64,000 bases of DNA from CASICS01 sp045564455 (GTDB lineage: Bacteria; Pseudomonadota; Gammaproteobacteria; Magnimaribacterales; AG-339-G14). Below, piece by piece: positions 36,251-44,188 of the stretch (position 1 is the stretch's first letter; every line of letters begins with the position of its first letter). A program made the translations under genes and the position numbers. The notes beneath the pieces are model-generated. The model searched no databases. It was not told where the DNA came from and saw only the letters and a list, made by a program, of their open reading frames with translations. The DNA lies in NCBI GenBank assembly GCA_045564455.1, contig JBJLHG010000002.1:124001-188000 (forward strand), read 5' to 3'.

Positions 36251-37119
36251 TGGACTACTTAATTGTCGCTCTACTCATAGGAATTATTTTATATCTGGTT
36301 ATAAAAGATAAAAATAATAACAAAGAAGACTCTAAAGAATTAATAACTTCTATGGAAAAAATAAATTCCATGCAAGAAACAGTCGAAAGTATCAAAGATT
36401 TAAATATTACTTTTCAGGATCCAATGACCCAAATTAGAAGGTTTCTATCAGGTGGTTCGTTCGCTGGGAAACTTGGAGAATGGAATCTACAAGCAATCGT
36501 CAAAGAGATTATTCCGGAAGGTAAATTTAAAATGCAAGATCAAATCAATCCAAAATCTTCTGATTTAGTTGATTGTTCGGTTCAAACCGCAGATGGGAAA
36601 AAGATCCCAATCGACTCAAAATTTTTTTCTCAACAATACGATGATTATCAAGATTCAAAAACAAAAGCCGATCGCGATCGCGCTCTTAGTAAATTAAAAA
36701 ATTCTTTGTTGAGCGAAGCTGCTGAAATTCAAAAGAAATACATTCTTGATGGGATCACATATAAATTGGCAATTCTTTATTTACCTTCAGAAAAATTAAT
36801 AACTCTCGTAGATTTAATAGAAGGTATTCGCCCAAAACTTTTAAGTGAGAATCAAGTTTTTGTATTAGGACCTAGCTCTTTGGCAGCATTTTTGGAAACT
36901 GTAAGGATGGGTCATGAAACTTATACTTTGAATGAAAAAGCCGAAAAAGTTTCTCAAATTTTAAATGAAATTAAAGATGAATTTAGTAATTGGTCTGGAG
37001 CAATAAATGAACTAGAAAAAGCTGCTGAACAGACTGTTTCAAAAGTCGCAAATTATAAAACTCGAGAAAATGCTTTGGGACGAAAAATTAATAAGATTGA
37101 AGATATTAGCGAGGAATAA
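36250..37119 (+). CDS. rmuC: RmuC-family DNA recombination protein
   Basis: A 289-residue RmuC-domain protein with one N-terminal membrane helix (residues 2-18) and a central nuclease-like domain: AGKLGEWNLQAIVKEI, the PIDSKFF motif and VFVLGPSSLAAFLETVRMG are family hallmarks. RmuC limits inversions at short inverted repeats in E. coli. It is shorter than the E. coli protein (475 residues), lacking most of the N-terminal coiled coil. It is coupled to dsbB by a one-base overlap and followed directly by a hairpin terminator. Confidence 0.9.
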   Translation: MDYLIVALLIGIILYLVIKDKNNNKEDSKELITSMEKINSMQETVESIKDLNITFQDPMTQIRRFLSGGSFAGKLGEWNLQAIVKEIIPEGKFKMQDQINPKSSDLVDCSVQTADGKKIPIDSKFFSQQYDDYQDSKTKADRDRALSKLKNSLLSEAAEIQKKYILDGITYKLAILYLPSEKLITLVDLIEGIRPKLLSENQVFVLGPSSLAAFLETVRMGHETYTLNEKAEKVSQILNEIKDEFSNWSGAINELEKAAEQTVSKVANYKTRENALGRKINKIEDISEE

Positions 37120-37148
37120 AAAAAAGGAGCCGAAGCTCCCTTTTTTTT
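37118..37148. terminator. Bidirectional rho-independent terminator
   Basis: Stem GGAGC/GCTCC with loop CGAA, flanked by eight A on the left and eight T on the right. It begins inside the rmuC stop codon region and also lies just past the stop of the minus-strand secreted-protein operon, so it can end transcription from both sides. Confidence 0.9.
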
Positions 37149-37159
37149 ATTTTTCTGAA

Positions 37160-37870
37160 TTAATCCCAAGCTTTAATTGGCATGACTATGCTACGCCTAA
37201 CAACTCTTCTATTTTTCTGTATTTTAGTTTGAAATTTTCTAAAATCAGGATTTTTCATTGTTAACGAAGCAGTGAATTCCATGAGCTCTTCTAGATTTTT
37301 AGCACCGATAAAAGCAAAGTGCGAAAAGCCTTTTCCAGCAACCACTCGCTCAACTCCGTAAGATCCAGGAATTTGACCTTTTTCAGTCATTGCTTCCGTG
37401 AATTCTTTGTAGGCAGCAAGATAAACATCTTCATTTTTGACATTGATTTCAAACGTTTGGAATACCGTATCATTGGTCCAATCACCGCCTTCAAATAAAG
37501 ACTTGGCTAGCCACTCTTCCGTTGGTGTAGATGCACCCGCAAGAGACGTTAGAAACTCAGCATACTCAGGGCAAGCTGAACTCGTCGCAATGGATTCATT
37601 CATTTCTTCAGAACTGTTGTGAGTGACAACAAAAGTATGGGTACGAGGTGACTTACCATTAAATAGTTCACCTACTAGAGTGACCGCTGCTTTTTGTTTT
37701 TCAAAACAATCAGAGTCTGCAAATTTATCCATCGCCGCAACTACTGCTGGCGGATTGTTTGCTGCAAGACTGTAATATGCATAATACACATCGTTCATAT
37801 CCGAATGTCCGTGGCCATCTGCAAACGAAAAGCCACTAACAGCTAATAAAGTTATTAATAATTTTTTCAT
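37160..37870 (-). CDS. Secreted protein of unknown function, paralogue A
   Basis: A 236-residue exported protein with signal peptide (residues 1-17, ending SFA). After it comes GHGHSDMNDVYYAYY and two segments each of roughly 100 residues that look like alternating beta-alpha-beta units with single cysteines (SDCFEK, SACPEY). It resembles its upstream neighbour along the whole length: NPPAVVAAMDKFA versus NPVAVVGAIDKFA, GGDWTND versus VGDWSKD, IPGSYGVERV versus VTGSYGLNRI, and matching C-termini ending PIKAWD/PVKSWP. No named family recognised; a two-domain dimeric alpha/beta barrel fold is my inference. Last gene of a three-gene operon. Confidence 0.8.
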   Translation of the reverse strand: MKKLLITLLAVSGFSFADGHGHSDMNDVYYAYYSLAANNPPAVVAAMDKFADSDCFEKQKAAVTLVGELFNGKSPRTHTFVVTHNSSEEMNESIATSSACPEYAEFLTSLAGASTPTEEWLAKSLFEGGDWTNDTVFQTFEINVKNEDVYLAAYKEFTEAMTEKGQIPGSYGVERVVAGKGFSHFAFIGAKNLEELMEFTASLTMKNPDFRKFQTKIQKNRRVVRRSIVMPIKAWD

Positions 37871-37878
37871 TGTTTTTC

Positions 37879-38586
37879 CTATTGTTTAGGCCAAGACTTA
37901 ACCGGCAGGATCAAGGACGTATTTAATACTTCTCTCAAGCCGCCAACTTTTCTAGCAAATTTAGCAAATGCTGGAGAAGCCGTTTGGTCTGTTTGGTTAG
38001 CGGTTAAAGTTTCAATGTCTGAAGCTCCGATGTAAACAAAATGAGAGGCTTTGTTGTTGCCTAAGAATATTCTGTTTAAACCATACGAACCAGTGACTGT
38101 GCCATCAGCAACGTTAGCTGCCATTAACTCAGTCCAAGCTTTCGCATACGCTGCTTCGTTTGAAGTCGTGATGTCATATTTCATGAAAGCATTATCTTTC
38201 GACCAATCGCCAACTTCGATTGCCGGAATGATAGCAAATTCAGATACGGGATCTGCTCCTGTACCAATTTCTTGCAACATTGCTGCAGCTTCAGGGCAAG
38301 ACTGCATTAAAGCTCCGGCTTTTTGAAAGTCAGCCATTTTTGCATAAGAAACAACCACGAAGTGCGTAGAGGCTTCTGAACCATTTATCGCTTCTGCCAT
38401 TAAGCCGATATCAGCTGGGAACTTTTGCCCACAACTGGAAGCAGCAAATTTATCAATGGCGCCAACTACGGCAACTGGGTTTGAAACATTCATAAAATAA
38501 AAGGCATGCATTTCATGTTTGCCTTCACCTTCCGCAGCTACGCTAAAAGATAAAAGCGCAGTAATTAATATTATTATTTTTTTCAT
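37879..38586 (-). CDS. Secreted protein of unknown function, paralogue B
   Basis: A 235-residue exported protein with signal peptide (about residues 1-18) and two cysteines (SSCGQK, QSCPEA) at the positions matched in paralogue A, likely forming one disulfide. The region NPVAVVGAIDKFAASS and the C-terminal GSYGLNRIFLGNNKASHFVYIGA are shared with the downstream gene, 8 bases away. A clear AAGGAG precedes the ATG, unlike most genes in this window. Function unknown; it contains no metal, redox or hydrolase motif that I can recognise. Confidence 0.8.
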   Translation of the reverse strand: MKKIIILITALLSFSVAAEGEGKHEMHAFYFMNVSNPVAVVGAIDKFAASSCGQKFPADIGLMAEAINGSEASTHFVVVSYAKMADFQKAGALMQSCPEAAAMLQEIGTGADPVSEFAIIPAIEVGDWSKDNAFMKYDITTSNEAAYAKAWTELMAANVADGTVTGSYGLNRIFLGNNKASHFVYIGASDIETLTANQTDQTASPAFAKFARKVGGLREVLNTSLILPVKSWPKQ

Positions 38587-38605
38587 TTTTTCTCCTTAAA
38601 AAATT

Positions 38606-39307
38606 TTATCTAGCAGTGTAAATTTGTTCACATTGCTCGTAAGAATCGTGCACAACTTCATCTTGTAGAGCTACAAAATCATTGTATGCACTAGCCCATT
38701 TCGCTCCGGCAAAATATTCGTCGACCAACTTACCAACATCAGTAGCTGTTCTGGATATGCCTCTGACTAATAACGTTCCTGTTTCGTAAGAACCACCACC
38801 TAGTGGTTGCATGATTCCTAGTTTGAAATCATGTCCAGCTTTTTGAATAGCAGCTTCCATTTTAGTTCCAGCTTCAACATAAGCAGCAAGATTTGCTGCG
38901 GAAACTCTAACTCGAGTCACTCTTTCATAACCGGGATCTAATTCAAAGCCTTTAATAGGTTTCCAAGTCACGTTGTAAACGACCTCTCTAAGCGCTTCTA
39001 ATTCCTTAGAAACATTATAGACATCATATCCTTGAGATTGCGTAAACGCAGCTTCCACTGATGAAAAAGCACTCCAAACAAACATTTCTCCAGGATAATT
39101 ATTTCCTGATGTCGTAATACAAACTCCTGCAGCATCTGGATTAGTAGCTTTAAAAATTTGTTTTGCGTTTTGCTTTAGAAAATCAGTGTACTGATTTGGA
39201 TTTTTTGCTTTGATGTGTAAAGAAGTAAAACTTCCTTCGTTAGCACTTTGAGCTAACAATCCAAGTGACATAAAGGATGCCACCATTAATATTATTATTT
39301 TTTTCAT
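38606..39307 (-). CDS. Secreted protein of unknown function, more distant paralogue C
   Basis: A 233-residue exported protein with signal peptide (residues 1 to about 19, LGLLAQ). Like its two neighbours it begins MKKIIIL, has two roughly 100-residue halves (SFTSLHIKAKNPNQYTDFLKQ... and YERVTRVRVSAANLAAYVEAG...), and the phrase FKLGIMQPLGGGSYETGTLLVRG sits where the others have GSYG...SHFVYIGA. Each half resembles a ferredoxin-like (ABM/dimeric barrel) unit, which I infer from pattern only. It is first in the operon and has a strong AGGAGAG ribosome site. Confidence 0.75.
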   Translation of the reverse strand: MKKIIILMVASFMSLGLLAQSANEGSFTSLHIKAKNPNQYTDFLKQNAKQIFKATNPDAAGVCITTSGNNYPGEMFVWSAFSSVEAAFTQSQGYDVYNVSKELEALREVVYNVTWKPIKGFELDPGYERVTRVRVSAANLAAYVEAGTKMEAAIQKAGHDFKLGIMQPLGGGSYETGTLLVRGISRTATDVGKLVDEYFAGAKWASAYNDFVALQDEVVHDSYEQCEQIYTAR

Positions 39308-39333
39308 ATTCTCTCCTCTATAAAAAAATTAGG

Positions 39334-39350
39334 TTGTTAATATGTAACAA
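39334..39350. promoter_or_regulatory. Inverted repeat upstream of the secreted-protein operon
   Basis: TTGTTA at 39334-39339 and TAACAA at 39345-39350 form a 6-base inverted repeat with a 5-base spacer, 27 bases upstream of the first gene of the operon and between it and the divergent nuclease gene. It could bind a dimeric regulator. Short AT-rich repeats of this sort also occur by chance. Confidence 0.3.
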
Positions 39351-39395
39351 TATCTGAATAAAAGATATACCAAGTGACATTTTTTTAACAGTTTC

Positions 39396-39875
39396 ATGAA
39401 CTTTTTTACCGACTCAAAGTCGTTTTTATTCATTGTGTTTTTATTCTTTGCATTTCAAACATCAGCTAAAAATGATTTGGAAGACATAAGGGTTATTGAT
39501 GGCGACACTGTCTCAGGAACTTATCTTGGCAAAGTTATCAAAATAAGGCTCGCTGAAATTGATGCCCCAGAAATGAAACAAATTTTTGGCACACAATCAA
39601 AAAGATGCTTAAAAAAAATTATCAGTAATTCCAATAGCCCTATTATCTTTAAGCTCAAGGAGAAAGATAGGTACCAACGATCAGTTGGCTGGCTAATTTC
39701 AGAGAGTAAAAACTTAAATAAAGAGATGGTTCTTAAGGGATGCGCGTGGGTTTATGATCGCTATGCTGAAGATCAAAGTTTTTTTGAGGCTCAAGATTTT
39801 GCTAAAAAAAATAAACTTGGGCTTTGGAAAAATGAAGATCCAATAAAGCCGTGGATTTGGCGCCGAAAGAATTAA
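39396..39875 (+). CDS. Secreted thermonuclease-like (SNase) protein
   Basis: A 159-residue exported nuclease of the staphylococcal nuclease fold. A signal peptide (about residues 1-24, ending TSA) is followed by DIRVIDGDTVSG, the catalytic Arg/Glu segment IRLAEIDAPE, a second catalytic arginine in YQRSVGWL, and the C-terminal LGLWKNEDPIKPWIWR. These match the SNase family's calcium-dependent active site. It probably degrades extracellular or periplasmic DNA/RNA for nutrients. Confidence 0.9.
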   Translation: MNFFTDSKSFLFIVFLFFAFQTSAKNDLEDIRVIDGDTVSGTYLGKVIKIRLAEIDAPEMKQIFGTQSKRCLKKIISNSNSPIIFKLKEKDRYQRSVGWLISESKNLNKEMVLKGCAWVYDRYAEDQSFFEAQDFAKKNKLGLWKNEDPIKPWIWRRKN

Positions 39876-39927
39876 TGCGTTTAGTGATTAATTTGCTTAA
39901 TTAATTTAATTTGCGTTTAATCAACTA

Positions 39928-40941
39928 ATGCTTAGCGGAATTCTATCTATTATTTTTACTTTGCCTAATTGGTTGCTTCTCAAATTATCAGGTGCTCCCC
40001 AAATCGTGCATGATGAAAGACAGCTACATCCGCCCATGCAGTTTTTTATTAGCTTAATGAATAAACGCGAAGCTCCTAAAGAGATCAATCTTGAAAACTT
40101 TAGAAAAATGTACGACTGGTCAGGACAAATTTATAAAAAAATGCCGAAGTCAGTTTCTTGGATCGATCATGAAATAGATGTTGGCGAGGCTCAGATAAAA
40201 TGTCGTCAATATTCTAAAGATAAATCCTCAGCTAAATCTGCCCTTTTATATATCCATGGAGGCGGATTCACCATCGGTAGTATTGAAAGTCATCATCATT
40301 TAACTGCTTACTTATGCGAACAATTGGATATGCAGATTTTTTCATTGGATTATCGTTTAGCTCCTGAGCATCCTTTCCCAACAGCTATTGATGACTGCGA
40401 AAAAGCATTTGAATGGCTTCAAGCAAATTCTGAAAGATTCAATCTCGATCCGAATCAAATTTCTATTGGTGGCGATAGTGCTGGTGGTAATTTATCTACC
40501 GTTGTTTCGTTGAGAAGAAAGAGAGCCAACAACAGTTTGCCTAAAAGCCAAATGTTAATTTATCCAGGCGTGGGCGCTGACTTTGATAATGGCTCAATGC
40601 AAAGATGTGCGGAGAATTTTATTCTCACCAAAAAAGTCATGGAGTGGTTTCACGATTGTTATCGTCCAGGACAGGACGATACCGAAAATATTCCAACAGA
40701 GATTGCGCCTATTTTGGCAGATGATCTTGACGGTTTGCCGCCGGCTTTAGTTATAACAGCAGGTTTTGATCCGTTGTGTGATGAAGGAGAAGCCTATGCA
40801 AAAAAATTATCAACGCATGGCGTTAAAACAAAATTCTTAGAGTTCTCTGAGATGCCGCATAGTTTTGTCACTATGGCGTTTATCCCTGGAGTTAAAGAAA
40901 GACTCAATGAGATTGCCGCTGCATTTAAAACTCTCAATTAA
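39928..40941 (+). CDS. Alpha/beta hydrolase, hormone-sensitive lipase-like esterase
   Basis: A 337-residue esterase of the HSL (alpha/beta hydrolase-3) family. The oxyanion motif HGGGFTIGS, the nucleophile elbow GGDSAGG, the aspartate in GFDPLCDEG and the histidine in EMPHSFVTM complete the triad. The N-terminal cap region (residues 1-90) is helical with a hydrophobic start (LSIIFTLPNWLLLKLSG) that could be a membrane anchor. Substrates are probably short-chain acyl esters. Confidence 0.92.
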   Translation: MLSGILSIIFTLPNWLLLKLSGAPQIVHDERQLHPPMQFFISLMNKREAPKEINLENFRKMYDWSGQIYKKMPKSVSWIDHEIDVGEAQIKCRQYSKDKSSAKSALLYIHGGGFTIGSIESHHHLTAYLCEQLDMQIFSLDYRLAPEHPFPTAIDDCEKAFEWLQANSERFNLDPNQISIGGDSAGGNLSTVVSLRRKRANNSLPKSQMLIYPGVGADFDNGSMQRCAENFILTKKVMEWFHDCYRPGQDDTENIPTEIAPILADDLDGLPPALVITAGFDPLCDEGEAYAKKLSTHGVKTKFLEFSEMPHSFVTMAFIPGVKERLNEIAAAFKTLN

Positions 40942-40944
40942 AGA

Positions 40945-41316
40945 TTAAGACAAATCAATCGCAAATTCTTTCAGCGTTTCAATTGGCGCATAATTAAGTG
41001 CCGATTCTTCTGTGCTTTGAAGAATCACTTTAGGAGCGCACCCAGATTCCCAAGCTTCAACCCAGCGCTCGACACACAGACACCATCGATCTCCGGCTTT
41101 CAGTCCAGGAAAACCATGTTCTTCCATCGGTGTCGACAAATCATTTCCTTGAGCAGCTGAAAAAGACAAGAAGTCGTCAGTCATCACAGCGCATACGGTA
41201 TGCTTGCCTAAATCTTCAGGTCCCGTTGAACAACAGCCGTCTCGATAAAAACCCGTCATAGGATCTAATGAGCAAGGAATGATACTTTCGCCAAATACAT
41301 TTTTAGAATCTTCCAT
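40945..41316 (-). CDS. DUF2237 family protein
   Basis: A 123-residue cysteine-rich cytoplasmic protein matching DUF2237 by its hallmark segments PCSLDPMTGFYRDGCCSTGPEDLGKHTVCAVMT, FPGLKAGDRWCLCVERW and the C-terminal ALNYAPIETLKEFA. Six cysteines suggest metal or redox function, but the family has no assigned activity. It converges on the esterase gene with only 3 bases between them. Confidence 0.9.
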   Translation of the reverse strand: MEDSKNVFGESIIPCSLDPMTGFYRDGCCSTGPEDLGKHTVCAVMTDDFLSFSAAQGNDLSTPMEEHGFPGLKAGDRWCLCVERWVEAWESGCAPKVILQSTEESALNYAPIETLKEFAIDLS

Positions 41317-41362
41317 GGATGAATTTTAACTTAATTTAGTAAGTTGCGAACAATGCCGTTCA

Positions 41363-41998
41363 TTAAAGCAGCCCATAAATAACAATAAAGTGTAGCGACG
41401 CTGCAATGATTACGAGTAAGTGAAAGAATTCATGGAATCCAAAAGTCATCGGCACTAATTTTGGTACCTTAAAACCATAACCTATTGCTCCTAGGGAATA
41501 AATTATCCCGCCGGCAATTACTAGGACTAATTGGTTCAAATTCAACGAAGCTACTAATATTGGCATAAACGGCAAAGCTACCCAGCCAGCTATTAAGTAT
41601 ATAAGTGCCCTTATGAGTCGATGAGTTTTTGAAAAGAAAACTGATTGGATGATTCCTGCGAATGCAACACACCAAATAATTATCAACAACGTGAATCTGT
41701 TTTCATTGGGCAAAGCTAATAGACATATAGGCGTAAAAGTTCCAGCAATCATTAAAAATATCCCACTGTGATCTAATTTTTGTAATCTTTTTTTTATTTT
41801 AATCGTTGTTTTGGTTCGGTGATAAAGAGCACTAAAGCCAAACATCGATAATAATCCTAATGCGTAAACTAAAGTAGCTAGTGTTTCATTCGGATTACTG
41901 CTTTTGTAAATTAACAAAGCACAAGCAATAATCGATACAAAAAACATGAGTTGATGACTGGTGCCGCGAAATTTTGGTTGGTTGTGGACTTGTTCCAT
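41363..41998 (-). CDS. Haemolysin III/PAQR-family membrane protein
   Basis: A 211-residue seven-helix membrane protein of the PAQR/HlyIII family. Conserved metal-site positions are visible: ALYHR near helix 2, LDHSGIFLMIAGTFTPI near helix 3 and the C-terminal FGFHEFFHLLVIIAASLHF. The group probably acts as zinc-dependent ceramidase-like hydrolases, though the bacterial role is unsettled. It is transcribed alone, divergent from selO across 41 bases. Confidence 0.9.
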   Translation of the reverse strand: MEQVHNQPKFRGTSHQLMFFVSIIACALLIYKSSNPNETLATLVYALGLLSMFGFSALYHRTKTTIKIKKRLQKLDHSGIFLMIAGTFTPICLLALPNENRFTLLIIIWCVAFAGIIQSVFFSKTHRLIRALIYLIAGWVALPFMPILVASLNLNQLVLVIAGGIIYSLGAIGYGFKVPKLVPMTFGFHEFFHLLVIIAASLHFIVIYGLL

Positions 41999-42039
41999 TT
42001 TTGAATCTTACCTGATCCAATTACTTATATAATAAGAGA

Positions 42040-43476
42040 ATGGAAATCTTTAAAGAAGTAGAATTCAAGAATGTCTTTGGAAAGCTTTCTAGTGAGTTTT
42101 ACACCAAACAGTCTTGGACCTCCTTGGAGGATCCGCGCTTGATAGCTATTAATAAATCATTAGCGCAAGAGTTGGGTTTTGACGTCAATTTAGATGCCCA
42201 TGAAATGGTAAAAATCTTTAATGGCGAGATGCCAATAGATAACGCTGAACCACTTGCGATGGCATATGCTGGTCATCAATTTGGCTCTTGGGTTTCGGAA
42301 TTAGGCGATGGTCGTGGAATTCTATTTGGCCAAGTTCAAACCCTTAACGGATTAAGGGATCTCCATATTAAAGGTGCTGGTAAAACACCTTACTCAAGAT
42401 TTGCTGACGGTCGCGCAGTTTTAAGATCTACTATCAGAGAGTATCTTTGCGGTGAAGCAATGCATGGTTTAAACATTCCCTCATCAAGATCGTTAATTAT
42501 GTTTGGCAGCAACGAGCCGGTGTTTAGAGAAACTACTGAAACTGCTGCAATGATGGTTCGAGTAGCACAAACTCATATTCGCTTTGGAAGTTTTGAATAT
42601 CTAAAACACAACGGTAAAGCCGATTATCTAGAAGAATTACTCAATCATACAATCAATGAGTACTATCCTGACCTAATAAATGAGAAAGATAAATATGCTT
42701 TATTTTTTGATCGAACTGTTAAAAATACCGCTAAATTAATTGCTCATTGGCAAGCTGTTGGATTTGCTCATGGAGTAATGAATACAGATAACATGTCTAT
42801 TTTAGGAGAAACATTTGATTTCGGTCCGTTTGGATTTTTAGAAAATTATAATCCTGGATATATCTGCAACCATTCTGATCATGAAGGTCGCTACGCTTTC
42901 AACAATCAGCCTTCTATTGGACATTGGAATTGCCAAGCACTAGCAGCAGCCTTAGATGGTTTGATATCAGAAAAAGACTTGATGAATTCCTTAAAGAAAT
43001 ATGGAGAATATTTTTACGACCATCTGGCGGATTTGTATCGAGCAAAGCTGGGGCTTGAAAAAAAAATTCCTGATGATTTGAAATTGGTTCAATCCTTATT
43101 AGATTGGCTTAAGGAATCTGGGCTTGATTACACAAATTTTTTTAGAAGCCTTTCAGAAATTCATAACTCTGACCAATCAGTCTTTGCAGATGCTGATGGC
43201 GAAGCTTGGCTTGTTGCCTATCAGGAAAGATTTGAACAAGAAGAAATTCTAGCAACTGCTTCTCAAGAATTAATGCTTAAAAATAACCCAAAATATATTT
43301 TGAGAAATTACTTAGCTCATCAAGCTATAAAAAAAGCTGAAACGGGAGATTTTTCAGAAATAGAAATTTTATTTAATCTTCTCAGCTCACCATTTGAAGA
43401 ACATAAAGATAAGGAGACTTATGCAGCTAGTTCTCCTGAATGGGGCAAGAATTTAGAAATATCTTGTTCATCATAA
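42040..43476 (+). CDS. selO: SelO protein adenylyltransferase (YdiU)
   Basis: A 478-residue pseudokinase that AMPylates proteins, linked to redox homeostasis. SelO signatures are intact: AMAYAGHQFGSW, LGDGRGILFGQV, LHIKGAGKTPYSRFADGRAVLRSTIREYL and GVMNTDNMSILGETFDFGPFGF (the inverted-ATP catalytic region). The protein ends in CSS, the place where animal SelO has selenocysteine; the terminal cysteine can form a regulatory disulfide. It converges on a small zinc-ribbon gene one base away. Confidence 0.96.
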   Translation: MEIFKEVEFKNVFGKLSSEFYTKQSWTSLEDPRLIAINKSLAQELGFDVNLDAHEMVKIFNGEMPIDNAEPLAMAYAGHQFGSWVSELGDGRGILFGQVQTLNGLRDLHIKGAGKTPYSRFADGRAVLRSTIREYLCGEAMHGLNIPSSRSLIMFGSNEPVFRETTETAAMMVRVAQTHIRFGSFEYLKHNGKADYLEELLNHTINEYYPDLINEKDKYALFFDRTVKNTAKLIAHWQAVGFAHGVMNTDNMSILGETFDFGPFGFLENYNPGYICNHSDHEGRYAFNNQPSIGHWNCQALAAALDGLISEKDLMNSLKKYGEYFYDHLADLYRAKLGLEKKIPDDLKLVQSLLDWLKESGLDYTNFFRSLSEIHNSDQSVFADADGEAWLVAYQERFEQEEILATASQELMLKNNPKYILRNYLAHQAIKKAETGDFSEIEILFNLLSSPFEEHKDKETYAASSPEWGKNLEISCSS

Positions 43477-43477
43477 A

Positions 43478-43603
43478 TTAGCAAAGATTATTCTTTTCAC
43501 AAGCCAAGCATAATTTGGCCAAACCCATTTCTCCGTGTCTATCCTTTGAAAAAAAATTGAATGGCAATTCCTTGTTGCATGCGGGACATATTTTTTTATT
43601 CAT
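43478..43603 (-). CDS. 41-residue zinc-ribbon protein
   Basis: A tiny protein with two C-x2-C knuckles: CPAC at residues 6-9 and CLAC at residues 32-35, with FFSKDRHGEMGLAKL between, a layout typical of a single zinc ribbon. Its stop is 1 base past the selO stop on the opposite strand. No Shine-Dalgarno is evident. The regular cysteine spacing is the main evidence; partner and role are unknown. Confidence 0.6.
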   Translation of the reverse strand: MNKKICPACNKELPFNFFSKDRHGEMGLAKLCLACEKNNLC

Positions 43604-43634
43604 TAAGAAACTTTAACAAATAAATTTGTACCTT

Positions 43635-43671
43635 AAAAAGAAGAACCCCCGAGGGGTAATCTCAGGGGTTC
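43635..43671 (-). terminator. Rho-independent terminator of the small membrane peptide gene
   Basis: On the minus strand an 11-base stem (10 matched pairs; 43661-43671 with 43643-43653), 7-base loop, followed by TTCTTTTT. It lies 47 bases past the stop of the 33-residue gene, and so would define a very short transcript. It could also function weakly for the plus strand, but there is no T-run there. Confidence 0.8.
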
Positions 43672-43717
43672 AGGGGGGAGAAGAAATTTTAAATTATTTT
43701 AATTTTTCTTAAATCAA

Positions 43718-43819
43718 TCAAGCGCCGAATGTTAAGAGTCCTAAACTACCGACGTAAAGTAAGGTAGAAAAGCTAACCACATAACCCACTGTGCCTAATA
43801 CTGCTTTTGATATATTCAT
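43718..43819 (-). CDS. 33-residue membrane peptide
   Basis: A micro-gene with AAGGAG 7 bases before its ATG and its own terminator about 50 bases downstream. The peptide MNISKAVLGTVGYVV... is almost wholly hydrophobic (one or two short membrane helices, residues 6-32) with a single lysine near the start. The well-formed expression signals around such a short frame, unusual in this window, suggest strong expression. It has no known relative that I can name; small membrane peptides often act as regulators or subunits of larger membrane complexes. Confidence 0.6.
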   Translation of the reverse strand: MNISKAVLGTVGYVVSFSTLLYVGSLGLLTFGA

Positions 43820-44188
43820 TTTGAAACTCCTTGTTAAATCAATGAATTGTTAAAAAATGTATTTTAAACTAAGGCTAAGTTCCTTTTTTTTCGCTAATAA
43901 AATGGTTAAAACTAGGTTTTGCCACTTAAGTTATCAAAAAATTGTTTTTTATTACCTTAATGATCAAAATACGCGCAAAGTATATCCAAATAAGGATTTA
44001 AAGATAGTTAAAAATTGCTATTTTTACCTATATTTCACCTAATGTTATAAAGAATTCACATAAAGTTATAAAAAAATGGTTTTTTTATGCTTTTTTTTAA
44101 TTATGCAGTACTGTCTTATTTATAGGATACTCATTTATCAGACATACTTGCATCAAGATAGTTCAATAATTAGACAAAAAGGAGTGAA
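43820..44188. other. 369-base AT-rich region without a convincing gene
   Basis: Very AT-rich. It contains a short open frame (43857-44042) that looks like chance. The octamer GTTATAAA occurs twice 21 bases apart (44044 and 44065). A 9-base hairpin of pure A/T (44068-44076 with 44080-44088, loop TGG) is followed by eight T, and could end a short transcript on the plus strand. The promoter of the dehydrogenase downstream must be in this region, but I cannot place it. AAGGAG lies just before the 44189 start. Confidence 0.4.

Noticed and set aside
39876..39919. Direct repeat TGCGTTTA at 39876 and 39912
   Set aside because: Eight bases repeated once in an AT-rich spacer with no further symmetry; chance is the simplest explanation.
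43857..44042. Open frame of 61 codons in the AT-rich spacer
   Set aside because: Composition (Phe, Lys, Tyr, Asn runs) is that of random AT-rich DNA, there is no ribosome site and no recognisable domain.
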